Shown one piece after another: positions 24,620-35,636 of a stretch of DNA of 64,000 nucleotides. Source of the DNA: Phlebiopsis flavidoalba. Taxonomy: Eukaryota > Basidiomycota > Agaricomycetes > Polyporales > Phanerochaetaceae. Under the pieces are notes generated by a model. The model was given only the letters and a program-made list of their open reading frames with translations, ran no database searches and had not been told where the DNA came from. Numbering within the stretch: position 1 is the first letter of the stretch; each line of letters starts with the position of its first letter. The stretch is taken from the NCBI GenBank assembly GCA_035772785.1, contig JAOCPU010000030.1:248001-312000 (forward strand), in the 5' to 3' direction. A program made the position numbers and the translations under genes.

Positions 24620-27600
24620 CTCGAACCACCTGTCCGCCGGTCGTGTCTCGGTCCTACCTTTTGGATTTAGCTATGTCGTAACGCCAGCTCATTGGTCCGA
24701 GATAGGGCGGCTTGATTCGTCAACGGTGGCTGGAACGACTGTACAGTTTCAGCGGGCTCCCCCCCGCGACTTCCCAGTGCCGAACTCCCATTTACACAGG
24801 CGCTCAGCTCCATAGCGACGTGCGAGCCGAGCTCCGCGTCTGCTTCTCGCTCCCCCGGGGGGAGTCTCGCTTCCCTTGTGGGTGTCCGTCACCCGCCATC
24901 TCCAGCCTCGCCCCCGTCTCCGCGTGTTTCGTCCTGACACGATTGTTCCCCGACATACCCGCGCGACAATATCCTGAATATCCACTGGTTCGTGTGATAT
25001 CTATGATCTACTGAATCGCAGACCGGCTTACTTCCTCTTTTGTGCAAGGCTTACTTTCGTTTTGTCTCAAGCTGGCTCACCACGGAGGCTCACCACGCCG
25101 ACACTCTTGTTCTCGAAAGTCAGAACGGAAACCCTGGCGCTCGACGATCGATGCATGACTGACTTGCACAGTTTGACCAACCATGGCCCGGACCACTTTC
25201 TGACAAACCACCCTCTTCCATCGTCACCTGACACCCCTCTGACACTCGCTGCTTTTGTGCACTCACCACGTACGCACAGGCTCGGGCACAAAGACCCGAT
25301 CGCTGTGCCGCAGCGACCTAGGGGGTTTCCATGATCATGATCGTGTTATAGCCTCCTCCTACTGGGTAATTGTTTTGTGACACGTATCCATCTGTCTCCC
25401 GCCCTACCCTAAAGTTCCGTCTTCGGCGCTATCGGAAGCCTTCGTGGGTGAGGGATGATACGATATGGTTAGCCAGCCTCATGAATGCCACCCGGATACG
25501 TTACCTACGCCGTAGTCGGCGCGCACTAAGGGGGCGGGAGGCCGAGTTGCGACTACCTTGGAAATTCGCAAACGGTCCGCCAAAATAACCCTGATCAGCT
25601 GATGAGGGATTCCCTACGATAGTAAATTTACACGGGACGGGTTACGTGATCGACGGTATGAGTACACACCTCGTACTGTGTGTTTAGGGCGATCGTATTA
25701 CGGCGTTCGCCGGCCGCGCACATTGTGACGGTCTTTGTTTCTTTGCTGTATGACCAAACTTCGGGATTAACTTATTCCGACAATGATCGGTGGGATATGC
25801 CGCATTTGGCGCACATCCAAGCTACAATTGTCTTTGCTCGGTGTAGGTCCCACACAGACTGCCCAAGGGCTTTCACATACACAATAGTCGGGCTGGTGCT
25901 ACGATGCCGACTTTCGACTGACGACTAAGATATCATGTGGCCGTTCACGAATGCTTAGTCCTTCTGCGGCCTCCACTGATTACAGGTGGTTGGTCGTTAC
26001 ATACTCCGCCCCTCGAAAGGCGGTGAGTGGTTTTTTTTGTTTCACAAATCCATCCTCGACGTATAAAAAGCTCTGTCAGCCGAAGGCTTGAAGAATCCCC
26101 AGGTTCCATTACGCTCTAACAACAAACCAAACCAGTCTTCGAAGACATCTATCTACCGCGCACCCATAGCCTCACGCACCTTAGCCACGCAATATGGACA
26201 GGCCATGTCTTCATCCTTCGCCTGCCGCCTGGTTCTCCGCACCGCGGATCACCTCGCGTGAGGGGGAGCCCACAGGTTCCCCCCAGGTACGAGGAGGGTC
26301 ACCACCAGCGGACAGCGTGGGCGATCAACCGGCGATTTTCCGTATACTGTCTGCTGGTGTTCTGATTCGGTGCATGATTGATTAAAACAAATTAGTCGCT
26401 CTGGTAGGGCAGGTTGTGGAATCTTTCATGTCTCGGTGTTCAGTAACTTTCACTCTTAATACGACATGGCTGCTGATTGCTCGTATATTTTGGTTGCGAT
26501 CTCATACTCAGTAACCCTGTTCATGTAGGTCGCTTCATTGTCGTTTTTCGTGGGCCTATTACCATCCTTCGTTGCTTCGGAGGAGTGTCATTCCCACCTC
26601 ACCTGCACAGTATATCAGCACGGAACGCTCGACATTGTGTCGCATGACTATTTTCGTTTTGTCGACCTTGTTGTAACAAACATGATTAGTCGGGTTTTCA
26701 CGGCCGTGAGCAACGGCCTAGGGAGCGTGGGAGCAGGTGTAGCGAATAGTGTTGTAGGAGTAGGAACGGCCGAGGAGGAGGAGTGAACCTGGTGTAAACA
26801 TCATTCGCGCGCATTTGTAGCACACTTACCATACGCACATCCACCCATGGATTATGACTCTTACGCTATGATTATGCATTACTTATCGAATCCACTGTCT
26901 GGTGTGAACCGTATATGATACAAGACTTCGAAAGCTACTGTTGGGATTCTTAACCTTGCAATCCTCACAAGGTTTGTCTCCGTTACGCCTGAAATTGAGT
27001 CACTCGGCGAGTAGCTTTGCAATCGAGAAGTCTGCACGACTTTGGTATGCTATTTCGGAGTTTGTTGGGCGCAGCGCCCACGAAGATACACAACACAATA
27101 AGCCCACTGTTCCCATCTCTGCTGGGCCTAGTCCGCTCACAAAGGGGGCTGTGTAAGCCTTATGCTGTGGCCTGGCGCACAAAACCAAGTCCCATCGACG
27201 TCCAGGGACGGTCGAGACGTCAGGGGTCCATTCCAAGCCACAAAAGATAAGAGTGAGATATACTTCCGGCGGCGGAGGCGAAAAAGTCAAAGCGGCGGGC
27301 TGACGCGCGGGCCGCGAATCGCGAGGAGGCGGCGAGATAAAATTACGGAGATTTCGGGCGCATGGTGCAGGGAGCAATGTCGTTTCTTGATTGTTAAAGA
27401 GCGAGGCAACGTCTTCGTATGTCGTGGCCCGACCGGCCAGCTCCCAATGTATACTGCCACAGAAAACGAGCACGCATAGATTTGCCACCCGAGAGGCCGC
27501 AAAGCACACCGACGAACCTATATCTTGACAATAGCAGCTGCGTCGAGGAGAAATTAGGTCCATGGGGTGCAAAGGAAGGACTCGCACGGCGTACCTGACC

Positions 27601-27900
27601 GCGATCCCTCGCGGACGCCCAATTGTCTCGATGGTCGATGGCCGGCTTGATCCTCGTCGTGCACACGCGTGGTCTCGTCACTGCGACACCAATAGGCTCG
27701 AGGGAGGCCCTGGGGGCGCCTCGCGCGAGGTCTGGCCCAGCGTGCGTGTCGTCCTGCCCGGGTGCCACAGACACCCCAGAGCAGAAACCGGCACCCTTCC
27801 CAGTGCCGCGGCCGGAACGAGCGGGCACAAGCGCGGGCAGGCAGGCCGGTGCATCGTCTGTTGTCAGCGACGCGTTCTTTTGTGTGCGCCGTGCGCACGT
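24620..27900. other. Gene-poor region
   Basis: Promoter region of L11, then about 3 kb without a recognised protein. A small ORF at 26686-26786 (+, MISRVFTAVSNGLGSVGAG start, poly-Glu end) and one at 26194 (listed separately) are the only items of note. Confidence 0.45.
26194..26385 (+). CDS. Small ORF with TATA box and C-terminal CMID, weak pheromone-like candidate
   Basis: A 63-codon ORF beginning MDRPCLHPSP and ending LIRCMID-stop. A strong TATA box (TATAAAAAG, about 26062) lies 130 bp upstream, followed by a pyrimidine-rich leader, a layout like the two better pheromone precursor genes in this window. A Cys stands four residues from the end, but the last residue, Asp, is not accepted by known CaaX prenyltransferases, and the length and basic content are atypical. 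Listed only because of the promoter layout and the frequent base errors in this window. Confidence 0.2.
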   Translation: MDRPCLHPSPAAWFSAPRITSREGEPTGSPQVRGGSPPADSVGDQPAIFRILSAGVLIRCMID

Positions 27901-27923
27901 TGTCGTCGATCACCCTGGCGCGT

Positions 27924-27929
27924 TATAAA
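27924..27929 (+). promoter_or_regulatory. TATA box of pheromone precursor gene at 28065
   Basis: TATAAA (followed by G) 136 bp upstream of the ATG. It is followed by a G run and then a long C/A-rich leader (CACCACC, CCACCCAG) typical of strongly expressed fungal genes. Confidence 0.55.
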
Positions 27930-28064
27930 GGGGGGGGGTGGGGGCCCGCCAAGGGCTGCAGAGGGGGACCAGCACCCGCCTGCCTTCATCCCGCGCTGTC
28001 AAGCCAGCTTGCAACCCACCCACCACCTTACAACCTTCCCGTTCGCACCCCCAACCACCCAGCA

Positions 28065-28184
28065 ATGCGACGCAGTTTGCTTCATCAGCCTGCCTCCCCA
28101 TCACCTCCGAGGATAGCCCAGCTCCCCCAGGACGAGGAGACCCCAGAGCCGACCACGCTAACATCCTCCTGCGTCATCGCATGA
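28065..28184 (+). CDS. Lipopeptide mating pheromone precursor (CaaX CVIA)
   Basis: A 39-codon intronless ORF ending TSSCVIA-stop, the canonical farnesylation box of basidiomycete mating pheromones. In these fungi the precursor is prenylated on the Cys, trimmed at both ends and secreted to activate STE3-type receptors of compatible mates. As written the protein begins MRRSLLHQPASPSP, but the neighbouring frame right after the ATG reads D-A and then FASSACLPITSEDSPAP, which resembles the MDAF-type N-terminus of the family; one or two base errors near 28068-28075 would explain this. The acidic, Pro-rich centre (PQDEETPEP) is also typical. TATA box and pyrimidine-rich leader lie upstream. No hydrophobic signal peptide is present, as expected for a non-classical export pathway. 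The C-terminus is strong; the N-terminal reading is uncertain. Confidence 0.75.
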   Translation: MRRSLLHQPASPSPPRIAQLPQDEETPEPTTLTSSCVIA

Positions 28185-28189
28185 GCGTA

Positions 28190-30270
28190 TTCGTGTCCTG
28201 CTCTCCTAACTTACTCTTACTTTTTTATCGTAAGTCGTCCTCTCGCACGGCACAATGTTATTCACGTACACCGTGCCCTGCAGACTCGCTTCAATACCCC
28301 GCCTGGCTCACGCCCACTTCGTTTATGCGAGCGCGGGCACCACTATTTTTTCAATCCGATTATCGCAATGCGATACCCACCGTATTTTCTACCGCGCCAC
28401 CTGTTCTGCATCAGCACTACTAGCCCCAGGAGGCTTTTAGTAGAAAAATTCAAGAGAGAATGGGATGTATGATGACGAGGAGAGGGAGGGGAATGAGGCA
28501 GAGGGCTACGAGGTGAGGGGGTGTACGATAAGGATTGGAAGACACGCACTGTAATCCTACGCATTTGTTTTGGTTTCGTCTTTTTTGGCTTTATTGGACT
28601 GATGCATTTGCATCGATGCCTTTCTTGGGAGCCCTCTGTGGCAGCCTGTGTGATGTGGAACGTCTACCCACGCCTAGACTAGTGGCGAGAAGGCAAGTTT
28701 TCCAGGTGGTGCTGGCGACTTACACCGACTAGTGCGATGATGTATGTCAGAGCTATGTTTCCGCCGCCGCATAACACACGCCGATTTGTAGTCTGGCAGG
28801 CACGAGCGAACGTCCGCGGTACTAGCCACGTACCCTTCGCGACACGCACATGTGCTCGCATGTTGACTGCCGGGGAAGGATTAGAGATAGAGCCCGTGGC
28901 TTGGTCCTTGCGCATCTGCCTTGAATTTGTGACGTACACGAACGTCAGCAGCGACGAACCGCTCAAGGGGAGGGTGCGAACCTTGATTTGCGGGTAGGGA
29001 TACCTTGCGGCGAATATTACGAGCGCGCGTACTGTAGGACTTCACGCGACACCGAAGGAGTGGGTCGGTGGTGGGGGGTAACTCCGACCACGACTACCCT
29101 TCGTGGCACACAACATGGGTTTTCATGTTGTCTGCCGCGAAAGGACAAGGCTTGGACTCAGTGGCTTATCTGTACAGCTGAAGTGCTTTCGCCAGAGCGT
29201 ACGGCGAGGGACTGGAGCCAACACAAGGTACTAGGTCTAAACTTGCCTTCCTTGACGGATGTGATGCGGGCTGTCCAGGGTCTTCGATGGATGAAGGTCC
29301 TCACACGGCGAGCGGATGCAAGTAAGCATATGTGGTCGGTTACTGTGAGTTCAAAGCAGCATCCCATATGTTGAGCCGACCCGATCTATTTGTGAACTGC
29401 AGATTACCTGCTGTACCCTTTAGACTTCCTACGTATCGGGACTGTGGCAAGGTCCGTCACTGGTACGGCCGGTAATAAGTACCAGGGCAGACATGGGCGT
29501 GCCCATGGGGCCCTTCGTGGCTACTCAGGATACATGGGCCTCCAAAGGGTATTGAACCCAGCTCACGACTGACCATCAGCTAACCATGTTCCTCGGACCG
29601 AACGAGTCGAACCACAGAAATGAACACAACTCACTCTGCGATCCACGACACCAACTCGCGACCGCGCCAACTCTTGCGTACAAGTCGCATAGGTGCTTGT
29701 CCCGCTCGATCCCAAGAACCCTCGCGACCGTCCCTCCCCCCCGTCACCCGCATTACTCACTTCGCCGTCGCATCTCGCAGATCTCGGAGGCTGCTGTGAT
29801 GTGTTTCAATGTGTTGTCAATGTATCATAGCGAGAGCAGCGGGCACAGTCGCGAAGGTGTTCGTTGCTGGTTGGGATGTGCTTGGCGGGTGGCGGTCGAG
29901 GTGTAACCTGTTTCTTACTCGGTGCACCTCTAAAGTAAGCCCTACGCGTTCCCACGCTCAGCACCCCTATTATCCTTCCTAATGCGCTTTGTTCTCCTCG
30001 TACTCCCAAGTACTGGTCCTCCGAGTAGCATGGTTATTGCTAGTACCCATCACGATTAACAACAGCACCGAATTCACAGCCCTCAGCTTCTCGCCTCACC
30101 GCGTCCTTCGTACGCACGATGACGGGCTGTGCCGCAGCCTTGACGCTAGCCCACGGGGCCCGCAGCCTGATGGGCTCGCAGGGCCGAACGGCCAGGGTAT
30201 ATGAAAGGCTACATGAAAGGCGATAGCACCACCCCCGTCCTTCCCGCTATCCTCTCCCACCAACTTAACC
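28190..30270. other. No recognised gene
   Basis: Open frames (28737-28997 and 28988-29374, both +) are uninterrupted for 86 and 128 codons but match nothing I know. The last 80 bp (TATATGAAAGG near 30196 and a CT-rich leader) is the promoter of the next gene. Confidence 0.4.
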
Positions 30271-30277
30271 ATCCGTC

Positions 30278-31330
30278 ATGATTGTCGAAAAGGTCGACGC
30301 TGCACCCGCGCGCGCGCTCCCCGAGAAGAGCTACTCCGTGCGTCCCTTTTATTTGTTGTTTGAATAGGGGGCTGATGAGGTTTGGTGGTCAGGGCGCGCT
30401 GCCGCCGCTGCCGGTGCATGAGCAGCCGCCGCCGTATGTCGAGGGCGGGGTCGCGAGCGGGAGCGGGCACCGCGGGCAGAGCGTGTTCGAGTCCGCGACG
30501 CAGCAGCACGTGAACTTTATCACGCTCGAGTCGAAGCACAATGCCATCGCTGGTGAGTCAAAAACGAATCTGTAAAGAGGGAGCCCACGGCTGATTCAGT
30601 GGACAGGCTCGTACATCATCAACCCGGAGCTGCCGGGCTCGGCGCACGCGCACACGCGAGCATGGCTCGAAGCCCCCCGGCGCGAACAAAGAAGAAGGTG
30701 CGTCACTACATCGTTGCCCAACGTTGCGGACGTTCAAGACGCGTACACGGCGCCGTGAACGTCACCTCGAGGCGACCGGCTGCAGCACGGACGTGCCGGT
30801 GCAAGCGGCGTCCGTCCGATGATCCCCACCAAGCCGGCAAGGTCATGTGTCAACTTTGGTGTGCGTGTCCCTCCTGGGTCGGGCAGTAATCGGTCGTGGT
30901 GGGTGGTGGCTAGACTGGGACTGCGTAGTTTGCGCTGCATGCGAGATAAGACACATCTGTTTGTAGCTGGGCACGAATCACGGTACGCACGGCGTGTTAT
31001 GTCGCTGTTCCGACGCACGCACTGATCGAGTGATGCAGCGCCGACATAACCCCTCACTCATACCCCCACAAACTAGTCCGCGGCCTGCTCCGCTTCGCCC
31101 ACCAAACGGGGACAACATCCACTTCCTCAAGACCTTCGCCGAGGCGCGGCGCGCGTCGTCTTCGCGGACCGACACCCACGTCCCGACGGTGCTCTTTTCG
31201 GGCCCGGCGGACCTCTCCGCGGCCGAGCCGACGAGCGAGGGCACGGATTTCGTTGTCGCTCTCGAGTCAAAGCAACGGCCCGCATCACGCTCGGCCGTCG
31301 CGTGGTGACGCGGTACCCGCTCGACGCCGC
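30278..31330 (+). CDS. DUF7330-like conserved basidiomycete protein
   Basis: Exon 1 starts MIVEKVDAAPARALPEKSYS; the intron (GTGCGT..CAG) leads to exon 2, Pro-rich LPPLPVHEQPPPYVEGG, then QQHVNFITLESKHNAIAG. Exon 3 begins SYIINPELP. This order (short acidic start, PPPY-type motif, a segment of the xNxIxGxYxINP kind) is what I know from fungal DUF7330 proteins, whose repeated beta-strand segments have no known function. Later pieces in shifting frames fit the same family: FLKTFAEARR, VLFSGP, EGTDFVVALESK, RITLGRRVV. No signal peptide or transmembrane segment is evident. The PPPY motif could bind WW domains. Family name is from memory of typical members; the 3' end is approximate. Confidence 0.5.
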
Positions 31331-34300
31331 GCCGCAGGGGTGCGCAGGTCGCTGAATCCGCAAAGCTCGGCCACGAGCTCGGTCATGAGCACGGACCTCG
31401 TGCGCAACGTCGTGCTCGCGCGCGCGGAGCTCATACTGACGCAGCGCCTCCGGTCGTCGTGCCGCAGCCCCCGCTCGGCTCGCCGCACCAGCTGCGCGGC
31501 CGCCGTCAGGCTTGCTGAGGCTGCTGCCGCCGTCATCGCAGACACTACCCGACACCACAGCAGTACGGGGACCAGGTGTACCAGGACCAGCAGCATGCGG
31601 GGCTATCAGCATCTGCCTAACAGAGCTGTCACAGGTGGGCCCCCCTCCATCTGAATTCGGAAAAGGGTAAAAACAGAGGCTCTGATGCACGGAGTTATTT
31701 ATTGAGTTTATATCACTGCTCGGATTGCATGTGTTGTACACTTACAAAACGTCTCGTCTTGTGTGGCGGTTGCTGTGCTTTATATTAAAACTACCCGGCT
31801 TTAGTTTTAAATTTAATTCATGTCTCGTTCGTCGCTGTGCTGTGAGCACAGGGGGCGTTGCCTGGCCATCACCCGAGGGTGACACTCGGCCTGCCCTGGT
31901 TTTCGCAGGCCCCTACATAAGCGGCTCCGACGAGCACGGGGCTCTGAGCGCAATCATCAGCCAGATTGCGGCGACGGGATGCAAAAGAGGGCCCACGTTC
32001 GGAGTTTAATACGATCCCACCGGGCGGCCACCGTCGTATTTACAGCCCAGGGAGGGCCCCGTGCGGTACACAATTCGGGAACGCGAGACTGTTCGACTGT
32101 CCCCGTCAGCACCCATGGGGCAACGGCCAGATTCGACCACGAGCAATAGAGCGTGTCGTGCGCAGCCTGCCGTTTACTGTAACGGCAAGGATGCGAAGAC
32201 TGCACTGACGACGACGACGACAGCACCGAAGAAGCTGCGTCTCCCCGATTCCAGAGAGTGCGCCCCACGCCCGCCCGATCAGATGCCCCCTCCGCGTGGC
32301 GTGCAACTATCACTTCTTTCTGCGCAGAGTTGTCCCCCCACGGGGCTGTGCATGACGTGCGGGCAGCTCCCTGATGAGCCTCGCGCCGTCGCCCGCGAGC
32401 AGCGCGAGCACGCCGCCGTCGTACAGCAGCGAGGACCCGCTATTCGCGCGCCGCCGACGGGCCCGGGCGCGGCTGTGCTCGACGCCGCAGGACGAAGATG
32501 ATCGTACCAGTCTCGACGCCGAACCTGCGCAGAGCTCAGTACTCTTCATGGGGGGTACTACCTGCACCGTCGATCTAGCGGCGAACGCTAATCCGCGTGC
32601 GCCGCAGAAAAGAAAACCCCCGAGCTGGCGTTCACAAGAGCGGTGAGTGGCCCAGCCACTCCTCACACGCGCAACTCTCATGCGTTGTGATACTGCAGGC
32701 TTAGGCGCACGACCGCGCTCAAGGCGTTTCATGGAGGCGAAGCGGGTTCGCCGTTGACGCGGACTACGGGGGCTGCCGACAGCGCGTGGCGTCACGTCAT
32801 CGTGTGGCCCTAGGTCCAGCCGTTATCGTTTTCAGCTCCGCGCCGTCCCTCTCGAAAACGTTCTCTGATGCGTCTCCGCGTTCCCCCCCCCGCCCCCGTC
32901 AGTCCCGTGCCGTAGCTCCGTTCTTACTCCCGGTCGTCTCCCCTTCCCGTCCCTCCCTCCCCGTTTGGTCGGTCTCCGTTGCCGTTTGCCCCCTCTGGTC
33001 CCCGTGGCACGCGCCGAACCCGGTTGCGCGGTGGCGCGGGCGGGAGCGCGGGGGCCTGCAGGCGGAGAGGAACGCATCACCGCGCATCGGGCAACGCGTT
33101 GCGGACACAACATCATCCGATGCGGGGCGTCGGCGCCGGCGCTCGGCCCCTTGCGCGCCCGCGCTGCTCAAACGCACGGGATACACGGGCCGCGTCCGTG
33201 CTGCTTTGCTGCGGAACAACCGGGGTTGAGGTGGGTGATAGGTGACCGCACTGGTGCGCGTTACTCAACGGGACGGTGTTGCCGCGCCAGCCGAGGAGCA
33301 AAGGCCGGCGGGCAAGATCGAAGCTGCTGAGGGCGGGGGCGTAGGACGAGGGATGGAACCTGTCCTCGTCCCTCATTGCGTGGTGCCGCGCTGCGCACTG
33401 TCCGGTTTCTGATATTAACTGACGGCGCGGCATCCACGCAGGGGGGCCGCATCCCGGTCCGGGCCCCAGCGGACAACCGCCATCGATCGTCGGAGTCTCG
33501 CGCCGTGGTACGGCCGTTTGGCCCGAACGTCGAGGGTCCGAGTAGCACCCCCAAGGCCGGCAGGTTGCGTCTCCCACCATCCTTGCGTTGTGGCGTGGGG
33601 TCCTGCGACCTGGGGCACGTTGCGCCCACAGCGGGCCACGCGGCGTACGGCGCCGGGGAGGGCCCAAGAGAACGGGAGGGCTCGACCGCCCGGGCCTTCA
33701 TATGTGCCCTACTCCGGCATATCCTGTCCCTGCGGCAGCATATGAAGCCAAATCCCACCGCGGTGCCACCCGGCATCAATCGGCCCGGGGCAACAGACGA
33801 ATGGGAGCCCCAAATCGGTACGGACGACCCCCCCGGGCGCCCGTTTCTATTCAATCAACCAAACTCACTCACCGTCACCGCCATTGATCCCGGACTACGC
33901 GCTCATGAAAAACTGGGCATCCGCGCGCCGACGTGGTCCCGAAGCTCGAACGGTCCTGCGCGACCGCGTCGTCAAGTGTCTCGAGGCTCGGCGGCGCGAC
34001 GGCCACCTCCTGCACCCGCGCGCATCACGCTCGGCGTCGGGTATAAGGACTGCGTCGAAAACACCGCGCTCGGTGCGTGCGCTCTACCCTCTTCCCAAGC
34101 TTCCCCCTCTCTGAAAAACACCTAACACACCCCCCCAGCGGAGGAGTACAAATACAAAGCACAACACACCCCCCCTCGCGCAGACGCGCTAACTAAAAAA
34201 AGGACGCACACAAAACCATCACAACCTCCGAAGGTCGCTGCAGCTGCAGGCCTCCACCGACCTCGTGCAAAACATCTCCTATGGTCCGTCCCTCTCCCCT

Positions 34301-34560
34301 CCCGCCCCGCCCCGCGCTGACGGGAAAGACAGAGATCCCGACGATCGAGCCCGTGTTCACGATCCCGACCGAGCCGAACGGGAGCAGACCACACGCCCGC
34401 GTCGCGCGGAGCGCACGCAGCGCCCGCGCGCACGCCCGCCGCGCTCGTCGCGGCCAAATGCCTCGCTGCGACGGGCGTGCGGGTGCTGGTTGATTGACGC
34501 GTTCTTCGCCAGGTGCGAGGTGCGTTTTTTTTTTTCCCCTTTCCCCCCACACATCCAAGG
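31331..34560. other. GC-rich region with unresolved coding pieces
   Basis: Strong GC skew opens long frames on every strand (up to 249 codons), so length alone means little. Plus-strand segments that look translated include HYPTPQQYGDQVYQDQQHAG near 31555, a Ser/Pro-rich piece near 32375-32640 followed by a possible GTGAGT donor, and RITLGVGYKDCVENTAL near 34021 with a donor-acceptor pair to EEYKYKAQH near 34140. The last lies in a module resembling the 3' part of the DUF7330-like gene. AT-rich sequence interrupts at 31690-31820. I cannot define gene boundaries. Confidence 0.35.
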
Positions 34561-35119
34561 CTGATGGTGGAGTAGTCCGGGAGTCATTTGAGGCGCAGGT
34601 AGGTAAGGGAAAGGCGTGAGTGAGTGAATGTATGCGCCTGGTGCGCCGAGAGAGAATGCGATGCGCAAGCTGCGCTATCCTGGCTCTATGCGCCGTACGG
34701 CGTCGAGCGAGGCCGCGCGGCCAGCAGCGAGACGCGATACAAACCCCCCATAGTCTCCCAAAGGCAGCGAGAGGAGATACCCCCTCCGCCCACGCACACG
34801 ACGGTACGACGCGGGCCATTCGCGTCGTTGGAGCCGTGTTTGGTCATCGTTGTTGTTGTAGTTGTAACTCGTACGTTGGATGTTGCTCTTGGTTGTTTAG
34901 GAGTGAGAGTGTCTCGCTGGTCGAGTATATTTGCAGGTGGTGGTCCATGCCAAAGAGCGGACGAGCCAGGATAGTGATGGTAGGCGCCCGCCAGTATCCG
35001 ACACGCCCACAATACTTGCGGTTTGGCTTCTTAGGTATTCGTCCCCTGCGCGTCATGAAGTCTCACACAAAATTGCTAGAAAAATGCAAGATCTGGCAAG
35101 AAAATGGCTTTTGATAGAT

Positions 35120-35422
35120 TCAGTGTATCTTTATGAGAATAAAAAGAAAAGAATACCAAACAGAGACTGGTGGCTTGGCGAGCCAGCTGCGTAACATTGG
35201 GTTATCATATAACAATCGACGACAAACTGTGAGTTGGTAAAAGTCACATATTACATTTGGCTCTAAAGGATACAACAAAAGATAGCCAACGATATAACCA
35301 TAAGCCTCAAGTAGCGGAGCCCAAAAATCCAAAGATCCAAAGGGTCCGATCTCAATAGCTTCACCCCCACGCAGACTTTCCTTTGCTAACCCTACTTCCT
35401 CTATGTGCAGATTCACCACCAA
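35120..35422 (-). other. AT-rich 100-codon ORF, unrecognised
   Basis: A continuous frame encoding a rather hydrophobic protein (LDFWAPLLEAYGYIVGYLLL, YSFLFILIKIH end). Its composition is much more AT-rich than its neighbours. There is no domain I recognise. It may be a foreign or transposon-derived piece, or chance. Confidence 0.2.
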
Positions 35423-35636
35423 TCTGCCGCGACTTCCTGCATAGCCGCCGTGGCGCGTTCACACGCCACCCTGGCCAATGACGTCTCTCATCCACCACAT
35501 TATTCGCAAAACTACCAAACCACGATCAGCATCGTTCACACAGAGCGCATATTCTGGAGGTCAGGAAACATCTCCCGCCTGCAGCGCAAAATCCAAGCCC
35601 CCGCTCGGTCAAAAAAAAAAACGCGTTTCCGGTGGG

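Noticed and set aside
29540..29590. Minus-strand GGGTTCAATACCC resembling a tRNA T-arm
   Set aside because: The T-stem has only three good pairs and no acceptor or anticodon arm could be placed.
33376..34125. 249-codon plus-strand ORF
   Set aside because: Lies in strongly GC-skewed sequence where all frames stay open; Arg/Pro/Gly-rich without domains. Only its last part (RITLG) looks like a real exon.
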